The notes under the pieces are model-generated. The model searched no databases. It was not told where the DNA came from and saw only the letters and a program-made list of their open reading frames with translations. A program made the translations under genes and the position numbers. 64,000 bases of DNA from Streptococcaceae bacterium (GTDB taxonomy: Bacteria; Bacillota; Bacilli; Lactobacillales; Streptococcaceae): positions 682,001-746,000 of the forward strand of contig CABIZZ010000001.1 in NCBI GenBank assembly GCA_902363395.1, written 5' to 3'. Shown piece by piece: positions 1 to 9,503 of the stretch (position 1 is its first letter; the number at the start of each line of letters is the position of its first letter).

Positions 1-2816
1 CCGTCCAAGAAGAAGCCTCTATCCAAGAGCAATTAAAGGCTTATTACCAGAAAAGAGAAGAGTATGAGGCGGAAAGTCTCCGATTGAAACAGAGTCGTCA
101 GACCCTTCAACACCAATTGTCAGATGATCAAGCTAGCCTCCTGGAATTGACTCGCCTCTTAAGTGATTTGGAGAAACAAATCGAATTGGCACGCTTGGAG
201 TCGCAACAAGTCGCTCGAAGTCGTCAGGAAAATCAAGAGCGGGTCAATAGTCTGGAAGAGCGTCTACAAGTTCTTCGGAACCAGTTGGAAGAAAAACAAG
301 CTAATACAAAGAGTCTTCAAGAAGAACTGGAAAAGAGCCAAGTAGCTCTGGAAGGTCTGGAGAAAGAGTTGGCCAGCTTCTCAGAAGATCCAGATCAGGT
401 GATCGATTATTTACGTGAAAAATACGTAGCCTTGATGCAGGATGAAGCGGAGCGATCAAACGAATTAACAACCATTGAAAATCAATTGGAAACCTCAGCT
501 CAATTGTCACAAAGTAAAAAGGAAGATTACCAAAATCAAATCCAAATGGTGACAGAATTGCAAGAAAAAGAGCAGGTTGCTCAAGAAGCTTATCAAGGAG
601 CTCAAGAGCATCTGAAACACTTGCTTGAGACCTATCAGTCAGATGCAAAACGATTTGAGGAAGCTCGCCAGGCTTATCAAGAAGCGCAAGCCAAGATGTT
701 TGATTTACTGGATCAAAGCAAGGAAAAACAGGCTCGCATTAACAGTTTAGAGGCGATTCAAAAAAATCATAGTAATTTTTATGCGGGTGTGAAGAGTGTC
801 TTACAAGAAGCGGCTCGCTTAGGTGGGATCGTGGGAGCTGTCAGTGAAAAACTTTCCTTCTCACCAGAGTATCAGACTGCCTTAGAGATTGCTCTGGGAG
901 CCAGCAGTCAGCATATTATCGTAGAAGACGAAGGAGCAGCAACACGGGCAATCGAACATCTGAAGAAGAATCGCTCGGGTCGGGGAACCTTCCTTCCATT
1001 GACAACTATTAAACCACGCTACCTTGCAGGAAAGAATCAAGAACTGATTGAATCCTGTCCAGGATTCCTAGGAATGGCTAGCAGTTTGGTGGACTATGAT
1101 CCTTCCCTCGAGTCGATTTTCCAAAACCTTTTGGGTGTCACAGCTATTTTTGATACGATTGAGCACGCCAAGGCGGCTGCACGCAAGGTTGCCTACCAAG
1201 TTCGTATCGTGACGCTGGATGGAACTGAACTGCGCACGGGTGGTTCCTATGCAGGGGGAGCGAATCGAAGCAATAATTCGATTTTCATCAAGCCAGAACT
1301 GGATCGCTTGCACCAAGAATTGGCCTCTCTTCAGAAGAACTTGCGAGAAGTAGAAGGGCAGGTTCAAGAGCAACAGGACCAAGTGAGCCAATCACAAGAA
1401 ACACTAGAATCTTTGAAAGGCCAAGGAGAAGGGGCTCGACTAGAAGAGCAACGCCTTCAATTGGCTTTTGAGCAAGCTCACCAGCAACTCTTGGATGCCC
1501 AAGAACTGTTAGAACTTATCCGTACAGAGCTGGATGAAGGTAGCGACCAAGAGCTCCTCCAAAAACGGGATCACTTGCAAGCGCGACTGAAAGAAATTGA
1601 GGCGGAAAAAGAGCAAGTCACTGCTGAGATTGAAGAAGTCAAGCTCAATAAAGATGTCGTTGTCGAGAAAATTGAAAATTTACGAGCAGCCATTGCCAAG
1701 CTCCAATTACAGAAAACAGAGTTGAAGAGTCGATTGACTTATGACCAAACAGATGCCGAACGCTTGCAGCAAGAGTTGGCTTCTACTGAACGGGAAATCC
1801 AAGCTCTCCAATATGCGATTGAGCAGGGAGAAGATCGACATGAGAAAATCGATGTTTCTGTCCTTGAAAAACAACTGCAAGCAACCCTTCAAGAGAAAAC
1901 CGCTCTGGAGCAAGCTGTGATTCGTAAGCAATTTGAATTAGAGGATTTGGAAGGCCAGTCTGAAGATGTAGCGGGTCATATGGAACAAGCCCGTCGTCAA
2001 AATGAGGAGTGGATTCGCCTACAGGCCAAAGCAGAATCCAATCGCGATCGATTAGCAGACAAATTGAATAAACTCATGTTGGCACTGACAGACGAATTCA
2101 AGATGAGTTTTGAAGAGGCATCTAATCAGGCCAACGAACTAGAAAATCTAGCCCAGTCTGAGCAAGTCTTAAAAGACTTGGAGAAAGCGATTAAAGACTT
2201 AGGACCTGTCAATATTGATGCTATCGAACAATACGATGAGGTCAAGACTCGGTTTGATTTCCTTTCCGGTCAACGAGAAGATGTCTTGGCAGCGAAGAAT
2301 CTTCTTCTTGAAACCATTAATGATATGAATGATGAGGTGAAAGAACGCTTTAAGTCTACGTTTGAAGCAATTCGTGAATCCTTCCGAATCACCTTTAAAC
2401 AGATGTTTGGGGGAGGATCAGCTGATCTCATCTTGACGGATGGGGATCTCTTGTCAGCTGGGGTCGAGATTTCTGTTCAACCGCCTGGTAAGAAAATTCA
2501 ATCCTTGAATTTGATGAGTGGTGGGGAGAAAGCTTTGTCAGCATTGGCGCTACTCTTCTCAATCATTCGTGTCAAGACTATTCCATTTGTCATCTTGGAT
2601 GAGGTAGAAGCGGCTCTAGACGAGGCCAATGTTAAACGTTTTGGGGATTACCTCAATCGTTTTGATAAGGAAAGTCAGTTTATTGTGGTTACCCACCGTA
2701 AGGGAACCATGGCGGCAGCAGATTCCATCTATGGAGTGACCATGCAAGAATCTGGAGTCTCTAAGATTGTATCTGTGAAGCTGAAAGATATAGAAGGAAT
2801 GGATAATGGAAATTAA
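1..2816 (+). CDS. smc: Chromosome segregation ATPase SMC (5' end outside window)
   Basis: This is the C-terminal part of the SMC condensin subunit, which with ScpA/ScpB compacts and segregates the chromosome. The reading frame is open from the window edge (codons start at base 3), giving about 937 residues; a full SMC is near 1,180, so the N-terminal head with the Walker A motif is missing. In order one sees a long Gln/Glu-rich coiled coil, a hinge (roughly bases 800-1300, with GIVGAV and RSGRGTFLPL), a second coiled coil, and the C-terminal head with the ABC signature LMSGGEKALSALALLF and Walker B FVILDEVEAALD near bases 2510-2630. The gene overlaps the next by 11 bases, so it heads or continues an operon with two HAD genes and ftsY. 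The family call is very secure. Confidence 0.97.
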   Translation, partial: VQEEASIQEQLKAYYQKREEYEAESLRLKQSRQTLQHQLSDDQASLLELTRLLSDLEKQIELARLESQQVARSRQENQERVNSLEERLQVLRNQLEEKQANTKSLQEELEKSQVALEGLEKELASFSEDPDQVIDYLREKYVALMQDEAERSNELTTIENQLETSAQLSQSKKEDYQNQIQMVTELQEKEQVAQEAYQGAQEHLKHLLETYQSDAKRFEEARQAYQEAQAKMFDLLDQSKEKQARINSLEAIQKNHSNFYAGVKSVLQEAARLGGIVGAVSEKLSFSPEYQTALEIALGASSQHIIVEDEGAATRAIEHLKKNRSGRGTFLPLTTIKPRYLAGKNQELIESCPGFLGMASSLVDYDPSLESIFQNLLGVTAIFDTIEHAKAAARKVAYQVRIVTLDGTELRTGGSYAGGANRSNNSIFIKPELDRLHQELASLQKNLREVEGQVQEQQDQVSQSQETLESLKGQGEGARLEEQRLQLAFEQAHQQLLDAQELLELIRTELDEGSDQELLQKRDHLQARLKEIEAEKEQVTAEIEEVKLNKDVVVEKIENLRAAIAKLQLQKTELKSRLTYDQTDAERLQQELASTEREIQALQYAIEQGEDRHEKIDVSVLEKQLQATLQEKTALEQAVIRKQFELEDLEGQSEDVAGHMEQARRQNEEWIRLQAKAESNRDRLADKLNKLMLALTDEFKMSFEEASNQANELENLAQSEQVLKDLEKAIKDLGPVNIDAIEQYDEVKTRFDFLSGQREDVLAAKNLLLETINDMNDEVKERFKSTFEAIRESFRITFKQMFGGGSADLILTDGDLLSAGVEISVQPPGKKIQSLNLMSGGEKALSALALLFSIIRVKTIPFVILDEVEAALDEANVKRFGDYLNRFDKESQFIVVTHRKGTMAAADSIYGVTMQESGVSKIVSVKLKDIEGMDNGN

Positions 2817-3603
2817 ATTAGTCGCAACCGACATGGATGGGACCTTTTTGGATGAAAATCATCAATTTGATCAAGCTTTATTCCTAAAGGTATTAAATAA
2901 GTTTCAAGAAAAAGGGATCTACTTTGCGGCAGCAAGTGGTCGGTCTCTCCTCTCTTTGAAGACAATCTTTAAAGAGGTTCAGGATCAGATTATTTTTATA
3001 GCTGAAAACGGCAGTGTTGTTGAGTTTCATGGTGAAGATGTCTATGAAGCGACCATGAGTCCTGAATTTTACCAAGCCATGTTTGCCAAGTTACAAGAAA
3101 GTCCTTATTTCGATAAAAATAAGTGCTTGTTAACGGGAAAACGCGGGAGCTATGTTTTAAAGACCGTTGATCCAGACTATCTAGCTGCTTCGCAAAACTA
3201 CAATGAAAATATTCAAATGGTGTCTGATTTTTCAGAAATTGATGATCTTGTCTTTAAGATGACCACCAATTTTGACCAAGAAGTATTAGCGGAAGGGGAA
3301 GCCTGGGTTACCCAAAATGTTGAGGGTGTTAAGGCTATGACCACTGGTTATGAGTGCATTGATATTGTCTTGGATTATGTGGATAAGGGAGTCGCCATCC
3401 AAGCCCTAATGGATCAGCTAGGCATTAGTCGAGATCAAGTCCTAGCTTTTGGGGATAATCTCAATGATCTTCATATGATGCAGGTTGTTGGCCATCCAAT
3501 TGCACCAGAAAATGCCCGTCCAGAGATTTTGGAATTGGCTGAAACCATCTTGCCCCACCATTCGACAGGATCTGTCCTTCGTTTCATGGAGGAAGAATTA
3601 TGA
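2806..3603 (+). CDS. Cof-type HAD-IIB sugar-phosphatase-like hydrolase
   Basis: The 265-residue protein belongs to the Cof/HAD-IIB family of cytosolic Mg2+-dependent phosphatases, which act on sugar phosphates, nucleotides or flavin precursors; the substrate cannot be read from sequence. Motif I is DMDGTFLD at the N-terminus (nucleophile Asp plus acid/base Asp), motif II is AAASGR, and motif IV is FGDNLNDLHM near the C-terminus. It starts inside the last codons of smc (11-base overlap) and its TGA overlaps the ATG of the following HAD gene (ATGA), so translation of the two is probably coupled. The same smc-HAD-HAD-ftsY order is common in streptococci. Length and motifs are complete. Confidence 0.9.
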   Translation: MEIKLVATDMDGTFLDENHQFDQALFLKVLNKFQEKGIYFAAASGRSLLSLKTIFKEVQDQIIFIAENGSVVEFHGEDVYEATMSPEFYQAMFAKLQESPYFDKNKCLLTGKRGSYVLKTVDPDYLAASQNYNENIQMVSDFSEIDDLVFKMTTNFDQEVLAEGEAWVTQNVEGVKAMTTGYECIDIVLDYVDKGVAIQALMDQLGISRDQVLAFGDNLNDLHMMQVVGHPIAPENARPEILELAETILPHHSTGSVLRFMEEEL

Positions 3604-4421
3604 GTCAGATTAAGGTTATCGCACTAGACTTGGACGGTACTCTCTTAAACTCAGAGAAGAAAATCTCCCCTCGGAACTTAGCTGCCATTCGTGCAGCTCA
3701 AGAAAAAGGGGTCAAGGTAGTTTTGACGACGGGTCGTCCCCTCAAGGCTATGGATTTTCTGCTTCAAGAGATTGGGACTGCCGGCTTGTCAGATGAATAC
3801 ACCATTACGTTTAATGGTGGCTTGGTACAAAAGAATACAGGGGAGATCATTGCGAAGACAGTTTTCTCTCGTGATGATGTCGTCCGTATTTATGAGGAGA
3901 CAGAGGCCCTTGGTTTGCCCCTAGATGCCATCAGCGAAGGGAATGTTTATACACTGGTATCTGATCAAGAATCTCTTTACCCTCTCTATAATCCTTACTT
4001 GAACTTTATTCCCGTTTCTATTGAAGATTTGTCCAGTCAGATTTCCTACAATAAGTGTGTAACGGCCTTTCAACAGGACTATTTGGATGGCGCTATTCCA
4101 AAGATTTCTCCTGAATTAAGGGAGCGTTTTGAGATTTTTAAATCCAGAGACATGCTCTTGGAATGGTGCCCCAAAGGAGTGCAAAAGGATCGAGGTTTGG
4201 AAGCTTTGGTGGAGTATTTAGGAATCGATGCTAGCCAAGTCATGGCGTGTGGAGACGAAGCCAATGATGCCAGCATGTTAAAATGGGCAGGACTAGGAAT
4301 CGCCATGGCCAATGCGGTGGATGAGGTGAAGGAGATTGCCACTCTAGTCTCGGACTACACCAATGATGAAGATGCAGTCGGAAGAGCGATTGAAGAATAT
4401 GTATTGAAGGAGGGTCAATAA
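3600..4421 (+). CDS. Cof-type HAD-IIB hydrolase (second of tandem pair)
   Basis: This 273-residue HAD-IIB phosphatase is a paralogue of its upstream neighbour. Motif I is DLDGTLLN, motif II is LTTGRP, a conserved Lys follows in the cap-proximal region (CPKGVQKDRGLEAL), and motif IV is CGDEANDASML. It resembles the YidA-like subfamily that removes phosphate from small phosphosugars, but the substrate is an inference only. It overlaps the preceding gene by four bases (ATGA) and its TAA shares a base with the ATG of ftsY (TAATG). It is therefore the third cistron of a compact smc-HAD-HAD-ftsY unit. Nothing looks truncated. Confidence 0.9.
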   Translation: MSQIKVIALDLDGTLLNSEKKISPRNLAAIRAAQEKGVKVVLTTGRPLKAMDFLLQEIGTAGLSDEYTITFNGGLVQKNTGEIIAKTVFSRDDVVRIYEETEALGLPLDAISEGNVYTLVSDQESLYPLYNPYLNFIPVSIEDLSSQISYNKCVTAFQQDYLDGAIPKISPELRERFEIFKSRDMLLEWCPKGVQKDRGLEALVEYLGIDASQVMACGDEANDASMLKWAGLGIAMANAVDEVKEIATLVSDYTNDEDAVGRAIEEYVLKEGQ

Positions 4422-6091
4422 TGGGATTATTTGACCGACTATTTGGAAGAAAAGAAGAAACAAAACCACAAGCCCAAGAACTTACAGAAGAGCTTGTAGG
4501 AAGCCCTGATGAAGCAAGCTCGCCAGCTGAGCCGGAACTAAGTAAGGCTTCACAAAGTGATGAAGCTAAGATCTCGGCAATGGAAGCCTATTATGCAGAA
4601 TTAAAAGAGCGAATGGCTACCGAATCAGCGAAATCATCGCAAGAGTCGATAGCATCTATTGAAGAAGAAATTCCTTCAGAAGAGCTAGCAAATCAGGAAA
4701 CAGCTATCGAGGAAGAGGGCTCTTCTCAACTAGAGCAAGCTACCTCTCTTGAGGAAGTAACCGAGCCTGCCCCTGTTCCTGAAGAACAAACTATAGAAAT
4801 AGAAGCTTTACAAGAAGAGAGTCTTGATGAAGAGCACCTAGATTCTTCATCAGATCTTGGCCAAGAAGCCATTGAAGAGGATGTTCATGCAAAGAATGAA
4901 ACAGAAGATGAGACTTCAAGTATTTCTAAGGAACCCGAGGAAGTAATTGAAGAAGCAACTACTGAAAGTTCAGAAGTAGAAACAGGAGAGTTTGAAGAAG
5001 ACACTCCACTAGAAGAAACAACTAGCGAACCTGAAGATACAGAAGAGTTTGAAGCAGAAGTGCCAGTAGAGGAACCTACTAGTGAACCTGAAATTTCAGA
5101 AGAGGTTGAAGAAGGGCCTGTAGTAGAAGAAACGACAAGTGAGCCAGAGATTGCTCAACCAACAGAAACGGTTCAAGAAAAATACAATCGAAGCTTGAAG
5201 AAAACTCGGACTGGCTTTGGTGCTGCCCTAAATGCATTCTTTGCTAACTTCCGTTCTGTCGATGAAGAATTCTTTGAAGAGTTAGAAGAACTCTTGATTA
5301 TGAGTGACGTAGGGGTCCAGGTCGCTTCGAATCTGACGGAAGAGCTCCGCTATGAAGCACGCTTGGAAAATGCCAAAAAGCCGGATGTCTTGCGTCGTGT
5401 GATCATTGAAAAATTGGTGGATCTCTACGAAAAAGATGGCCAATACAATGAGCAAATCAACTTTAAGGACGGCTTGACCGTCATGCTCTTCGTCGGAGTG
5501 AATGGCGTTGGGAAAACCACTTCTATCGGAAAACTAGCTCATAAGTACAAGAAGGAAGGGAAAAAAGTGATGCTAGTCGCAGCAGATACCTTCCGGGCAG
5601 GAGCTGTTGCTCAGTTGGCTGAATGGGGACGCCGTGTGGATGTGCCCGTTGTCACAGGTCCTGAAAAATCAGATCCTGCAAGTGTTGTCTTTGATGGGAT
5701 GGAACGAGCAGTGGCAGAGCAAGTCGATGTTTTGATGATTGATACGGCTGGTCGCCTTCAGAATAAAGACAATCTGATGGCTGAATTAGAAAAAATCGGT
5801 CGCATTATCAAGCGTGTGGACCCTACAGCCCCTCATGAAACCTTCTTGGCCTTGGATGCGTCTACAGGACAAAATGCCCTGGTCCAAGCCAAGGAATTCT
5901 CAAAGATTACTCCGATTACTGGTATCGTTCTCACTAAGATTGATGGAACAGCTCGAGGAGGAGTGGTTCTTGCCATTCGAGAAGAGTTGGATATTCCAGT
6001 GAAATTAATCGGTTTTGGTGAAAAAATCGATGACATCGGTGAATTCAATTCTGAAAACTTTATGCGTGGCTTGTTAGAAGGTTTGATATAA
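4421..6091 (+). CDS. ftsY: Signal recognition particle receptor FtsY
   Basis: FtsY is the SRP receptor GTPase that docks ribosome-SRP complexes on the membrane for co-translational insertion. The 556-residue product is long because of an acidic N-terminal A domain (about residues 10-250) rich in Glu/Ser/Thr, with an imperfect repeat around EETTSEPE seen three times near residues 190-245. The NG domain follows: GVNGVGKTTSIGKLA (G1), DTFRAGAVAQL, DTAGRLQNK (G3), LTKIDGTARGG (G4) and GFGEKIDD. It starts on the TAATG overlap with the preceding HAD gene and ends at a strong bidirectional terminator, so it closes the operon. The call is secure; the acidic domain varies greatly between species. Confidence 0.97.
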   Translation: MGLFDRLFGRKEETKPQAQELTEELVGSPDEASSPAEPELSKASQSDEAKISAMEAYYAELKERMATESAKSSQESIASIEEEIPSEELANQETAIEEEGSSQLEQATSLEEVTEPAPVPEEQTIEIEALQEESLDEEHLDSSSDLGQEAIEEDVHAKNETEDETSSISKEPEEVIEEATTESSEVETGEFEEDTPLEETTSEPEDTEEFEAEVPVEEPTSEPEISEEVEEGPVVEETTSEPEIAQPTETVQEKYNRSLKKTRTGFGAALNAFFANFRSVDEEFFEELEELLIMSDVGVQVASNLTEELRYEARLENAKKPDVLRRVIIEKLVDLYEKDGQYNEQINFKDGLTVMLFVGVNGVGKTTSIGKLAHKYKKEGKKVMLVAADTFRAGAVAQLAEWGRRVDVPVVTGPEKSDPASVVFDGMERAVAEQVDVLMIDTAGRLQNKDNLMAELEKIGRIIKRVDPTAPHETFLALDASTGQNALVQAKEFSKITPITGIVLTKIDGTARGGVVLAIREELDIPVKLIGFGEKIDDIGEFNSENFMRGLLEGLI

Positions 6092-6093
6092 AC

Positions 6094-6126
6094 AAAAAAC
6101 TCATCTCAAGAAAGAGATGAGTTTTT
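6094..6126. terminator. Bidirectional terminator between ftsY and zwf
   Basis: An 8-bp stem CTCATCTC/GAGATGAG (6100-6107 with 6114-6121) is flanked by A-runs on the left and T-runs on the right. It can therefore end both the ftsY operon and the convergent zwf gene. Confidence 0.85.
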
Positions 6127-6154
6127 AAGTTGCACTTTTAGTCAGTCGGACAAT

Positions 6155-7621
6155 TTATTCTTCAATTGCTGGTTGCCAGACCCATTGTGCATTGTAATCC
6201 TTCAAGAGGTCAAAGGAAGCTTGAGGTCCCATGGTTCCAGATTTATATTCATGAAGAGGGACTTGATTTTCAGCCCACATGTGTTCGATTCGGTCAATTA
6301 AGTTCCAAGAGGCTCTAACTTCGTTCCAATGACTAAAGTTGGTTGAGTCATTGTTCAAGACATCATAAATCAACTTTTCGTAAGGCTCTGGAGATGCACC
6401 GGTTGCGGTAGCTTCTGTTACATAGTCGAAGGAAATGGGAGCAATCTGGAACTGCTCGCCAACTTCTTTTCCGTTGACACTGAGAGAAAAACCTTCATTT
6501 GGTTGAATGTAGATGGTGAGCACATTTGGTGCAATTTCCTGACCAAAAATAGAGTCCATTTGTTTGAAGACAACATTGACATGGGTACCCTTTTTGGTCA
6601 GACGTTTTCCTGTACGGAAGAAGAAAGGTACTCCACGGAAGCGATCGCTATCCACAAAGAAAGCTCCAGAGGCAAAAGTCTCGGTCATGGATTCAGGGTT
6701 GACATTTGGTTCACTACGGTAAGAGATGTCCTTTTTCCCTTGAATTTTTCCAGAACGGTATTGACCTCGGATAAATAGTTTCTTTAATTCTTCATCAGAT
6801 GGGTTGACCAATTGTTCAAAGACTTTCACCTTCTCTTTACGGATATCTTCCTTGGTGAAGGAGGCTGGTTTGTCCATAGCTAAGAGAGAAAGCAGTTGAA
6901 GGGTATGATTTTGGACCATGTCGCGGAGGGCACCAGATTCATCATAGTAGCCACCACGTTCTTCGACTCCTAGTCGTTCTGCGAAAGTGATCTGAACATT
7001 GTCGATATAGTCACGGTTCCAGATGTTTTCAAAGATTAGGTTGGCAAAGCGGAGGGCAAAGATGGACTGGATCATTTCTTTACCAAGATAATGGTCGATC
7101 CGGAAAATTTGCTCTTCCTCAAAGGTTTCTTCCAGTTCTTTGTTGAGCTGACTAGCTGTTTCTAAATCTGTTCCAAATGGTTTTTCAACGATCAAACGCT
7201 CAAAGCCTTTTCCATCCACAATGCCTTCAGATTTCAAATGTTTGGCAATCGTACCAAAGAATTGAGGTGCCATGGATAGGAAGAAGAGTTTATTATGTTC
7301 AGCTTGGTAGGTATCGTTAAGCTGATTTTGAAGTTCACGAAGCTTGATGTAGTGCTCCGTATCATTGACATCGTGGCTTTGGTAGTAAAAATGGCTGGCA
7401 AATTCTTGCGCCTGTTCAGGACTGTCTGCTAAATCCGAAATGGATTCAACGACAACGGATTCAAAGTATTCTTTGCTCCAAGGACGACGAGCAGTTCCAA
7501 TCACTGCAAAATGCTCGGAAAGATTTCCAGCTTTATAGAGTCTAAAAAGGGAAGGGTAGAGTTTGCGTTGAGCTAAATCTCCACTGGCCCCGAAAATGGT
7601 TACAATTACTTTTGAGGACAT
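6155..7621 (-). CDS. zwf: Glucose-6-phosphate 1-dehydrogenase
   Basis: This enzyme oxidises glucose 6-phosphate to 6-phosphogluconolactone with NADP+, the entry to the oxidative pentose phosphate branch. The product has about 488 residues, the usual length. The N-terminal Rossmann motif is IFGASGDLAQRKLYPSL, the active-site signature is RIDHYLGKE near residue 180, and EKPFGTD and the C-terminal domain are intact. Two ATGs are six bases apart (7627 and 7621). I prefer 7621 because AGG of the upstream AAATAGG then sits about seven bases from the start, whereas it abuts the first ATG. The gene is monocistronic, with its own extended -10 promoter upstream and a shared terminator downstream. A lactonase acting on its product lies at the right edge of the window. 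Confidence 0.96.
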   Translation of the reverse strand: MSSKVIVTIFGASGDLAQRKLYPSLFRLYKAGNLSEHFAVIGTARRPWSKEYFESVVVESISDLADSPEQAQEFASHFYYQSHDVNDTEHYIKLRELQNQLNDTYQAEHNKLFFLSMAPQFFGTIAKHLKSEGIVDGKGFERLIVEKPFGTDLETASQLNKELEETFEEEQIFRIDHYLGKEMIQSIFALRFANLIFENIWNRDYIDNVQITFAERLGVEERGGYYDESGALRDMVQNHTLQLLSLLAMDKPASFTKEDIRKEKVKVFEQLVNPSDEELKKLFIRGQYRSGKIQGKKDISYRSEPNVNPESMTETFASGAFFVDSDRFRGVPFFFRTGKRLTKKGTHVNVVFKQMDSIFGQEIAPNVLTIYIQPNEGFSLSVNGKEVGEQFQIAPISFDYVTEATATGASPEPYEKLIYDVLNNDSTNFSHWNEVRASWNLIDRIEHMWAENQVPLHEYKSGTMGPQASFDLLKDYNAQWVWQPAIEE

Positions 7622-7653
7622 GTTCATACCTATTTTCTAACTTGATAAACCAT

Positions 7654-7662
7654 ATTCTACCA
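7654..7662 (-). promoter_or_regulatory. Promoter of zwf (extended -10)
   Basis: On the minus strand the sequence reads TGGTAGAAT, an extended -10 box about 27-33 bases upstream of the zwf start. No good -35 is seen, as expected for an extended -10 promoter. Confidence 0.6.
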
Positions 7663-7736
7663 TAAAATTCAGAAAATTTCTCTTTGAAAGTAAAAGGATT
7701 CGGACTTTAAAAGAGAATGAAAGTGGAAGAAGCCAC

Positions 7737-7766
7737 TAAAAAAGGTTGGACCGAAAGGTCACAACC
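7737..7766 (-). terminator. Terminator of the permease/TIGR03943 operon
   Basis: On the minus strand, GGTTGTGACC and GGTCCAACC pair around a TTTC loop with one bulge and are followed by a T-run. It lies just downstream of the stop codon at 7786. Confidence 0.7.
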
Positions 7767-7785
7767 GAGAGATGATTAACGTCCT

Positions 7786-8601
7786 TTAGAAGACCCGATA
7801 GACATAAGGATTCGTAGGTTTTTCTACTGAGTGGGCTTCCTTTATTTCTAAGATAGGAAGGGTTTGGCCAAGTTGTTTATGGTATTGGATCTTGAGAGTT
7901 CCAGTAGCTTGGACCCAGGTATTATCGTCATAGGTTTGGGAGGCTCCTTTGGTTAACAAACCATAGACTCCTGAATCAGCGATACAGTGGATAATTCCAA
8001 AACGGAAAAGGAACTGACTGCCCGGATCCTGGGGATCCTTATAAATGAAGCCGGTTAGGCTAAAGGTTTTTCCAGCAAATTCATCTGGATAGTCGTAGAT
8101 CACTTCCATGACTTCCATATAGTTTTCTGTCGTGATCTGGATATGATCTTGCTTGAGGTACTTCTTGGCTGCAGCCCTCATCTCAGATTCATAAGCAGAC
8201 TTTGTAAAATAACTGCTAGTATCTGGCTTGAGGTATTGGTTGGTTGTCCCCTCATCATTTTGAATATCTTTGGAAGAGCCAGCCGCGATGGGAAAATGAT
8301 AGCCCTTGGCTGAAACCGTTTGGGAATCCAAGGTCACTGTCGGGAAGCCAATCCCTACAATCAAGGGAATCAGGAGCAGAAGAATACTCATGACTTTGGC
8401 TTTTTTACTGGTGAGGTGACTATGAACGGGCAGATTCTTCATCCAAATATAGAGCTGGACGACAGCCAAGAGGAAGGAAAGAATCATAGAGATATAGGCT
8501 AAATAGGAATAATGCATATTAATGTATTGGTTGAGCTTACCAGATAGCTGCAAATACATAGTAATTTCGAAATAGCCTGCTAAAATGAGAAATCGAATCA
8601 T
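7786..8601 (-). CDS. TIGR03943/DUF1980 family membrane protein (YcgQ-like)
   Basis: The 271-residue protein has two or three N-terminal hydrophobic segments (near residues 3-20, 30-50 and 66-86) and a soluble C-terminal domain of about 170 residues containing FSLTGFIYKDPQ and RFGIIHCIADSGVYGLL. This is the architecture of the TIGR03943 family, which almost always sits next to a DUF318/ArsP_1 permease, as here. The molecular function is not established; it probably works with the permease. I set the start at 8601 because that ATG overlaps the permease TGA (ATGA) behind a GGGGGTGG ribosome-binding site. An in-frame ATG 21 bases upstream lies inside the permease gene. Confidence 0.85.
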   Translation of the reverse strand: MIRFLILAGYFEITMYLQLSGKLNQYINMHYSYLAYISMILSFLLAVVQLYIWMKNLPVHSHLTSKKAKVMSILLLLIPLIVGIGFPTVTLDSQTVSAKGYHFPIAAGSSKDIQNDEGTTNQYLKPDTSSYFTKSAYESEMRAAAKKYLKQDHIQITTENYMEVMEVIYDYPDEFAGKTFSLTGFIYKDPQDPGSQFLFRFGIIHCIADSGVYGLLTKGASQTYDDNTWVQATGTLKIQYHKQLGQTLPILEIKEAHSVEKPTNPYVYRVF

Positions 8602-9503
8602 AGGACCACCCCCACAAACCAAGCATAAACCAAGACAACGAGGCTGACGATGCTAATGAATTGGACAATAAAGCGATTGGTCAGATAATTCTTCATCATC
8701 AAGAGGTTCTTGACATCTAGCATAGGTCCGATAACCAGAAAGGCTAAAACGGGAGCTAAGCCAAAACTCGAGAGAAGGGAAGAGCCGATAAAGGCGTCCG
8801 CCTCACTACACAAGGAGAGGAGGAAGGAAAGAAGCATAAGGAGGAGAATGGCTAGTAGTGGCGTCGCTGAAATAGAAGTCAGAACGCGAGTCGGCACATA
8901 AACCTGAACCACACTGGCAAATAAACAACCGAAGACCAGATAGCGTCCAGTGTCGAAAAACTCGTCAATGGCCTGCACAAACACTTGGAAGAAGCGTTGA
9001 CCGGCAGATAGTTTTGAAAAGTCATGAATATGGACTTCCTTGCGGTTGGCCCGTTGAATAGAAGCTGTTTGGAAAAATCCTAGGAAAATCCCCAGAACAG
9101 TCGCTACTAGGATAGAGCCGATCGCTCGTAAGAGAGCCATTTGAATAGAATTGCCAAAAGCAGAATAAGTGGCAAAGAGGACAATGGGGTTAATAACCGG
9201 GGCTGTCACTAGGAAGGGCACAGCTGTATAGCTAGGCACCTTCTTCTCTAAAAAGCGATTGATGATGGGGACGATACCACACTCACAGGAAGGGAAAATA
9301 AAGCCAATCAAGGTCCCAAATAGAATTCTCCCCCATTTATTTTTGGGAAGGGCTCGGTAGACTTTTTCAGGGGTGATGTAGACATCAATCGCCCCTGAAA
9401 TGATACTTCCAATCAAAACAAAGGGAAGGGCTTCAATCATAATCGAAAGAAAAATCGCTCCTGCTTGAAGGACACTGGTTGGCAGTTGTTGGAAGAAACT
9501 CAT
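8598..9503 (-). CDS. Predicted permease, DUF318/ArsP_1 family (YcgR-like)
   Basis: The 301-residue polytopic membrane protein shows about eight hydrophobic segments. Its conserved motifs FPSCECGIVPI (near residue 70) and LCSEADAFIGSS (near residue 230) carry paired cysteines and acidic residues inside the membrane region. This matches the PF03773 family, which includes ArsP efflux permeases, but most members have no known substrate and I would not assign arsenic. It overlaps the 48-residue upstream gene by four bases (ATGA) and the downstream TIGR03943 gene by four bases (ATGA), so the three are co-translated. The cysteine motifs suggest a metal or thiol-reactive substrate, which is inference only. 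Confidence 0.88.
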   Translation of the reverse strand: MSFFQQLPTSVLQAGAIFLSIMIEALPFVLIGSIISGAIDVYITPEKVYRALPKNKWGRILFGTLIGFIFPSCECGIVPIINRFLEKKVPSYTAVPFLVTAPVINPIVLFATYSAFGNSIQMALLRAIGSILVATVLGIFLGFFQTASIQRANRKEVHIHDFSKLSAGQRFFQVFVQAIDEFFDTGRYLVFGCLFASVVQVYVPTRVLTSISATPLLAILLLMLLSFLLSLCSEADAFIGSSLLSSFGLAPVLAFLVIGPMLDVKNLLMMKNYLTNRFIVQFISIVSLVVLVYAWFVGVVL

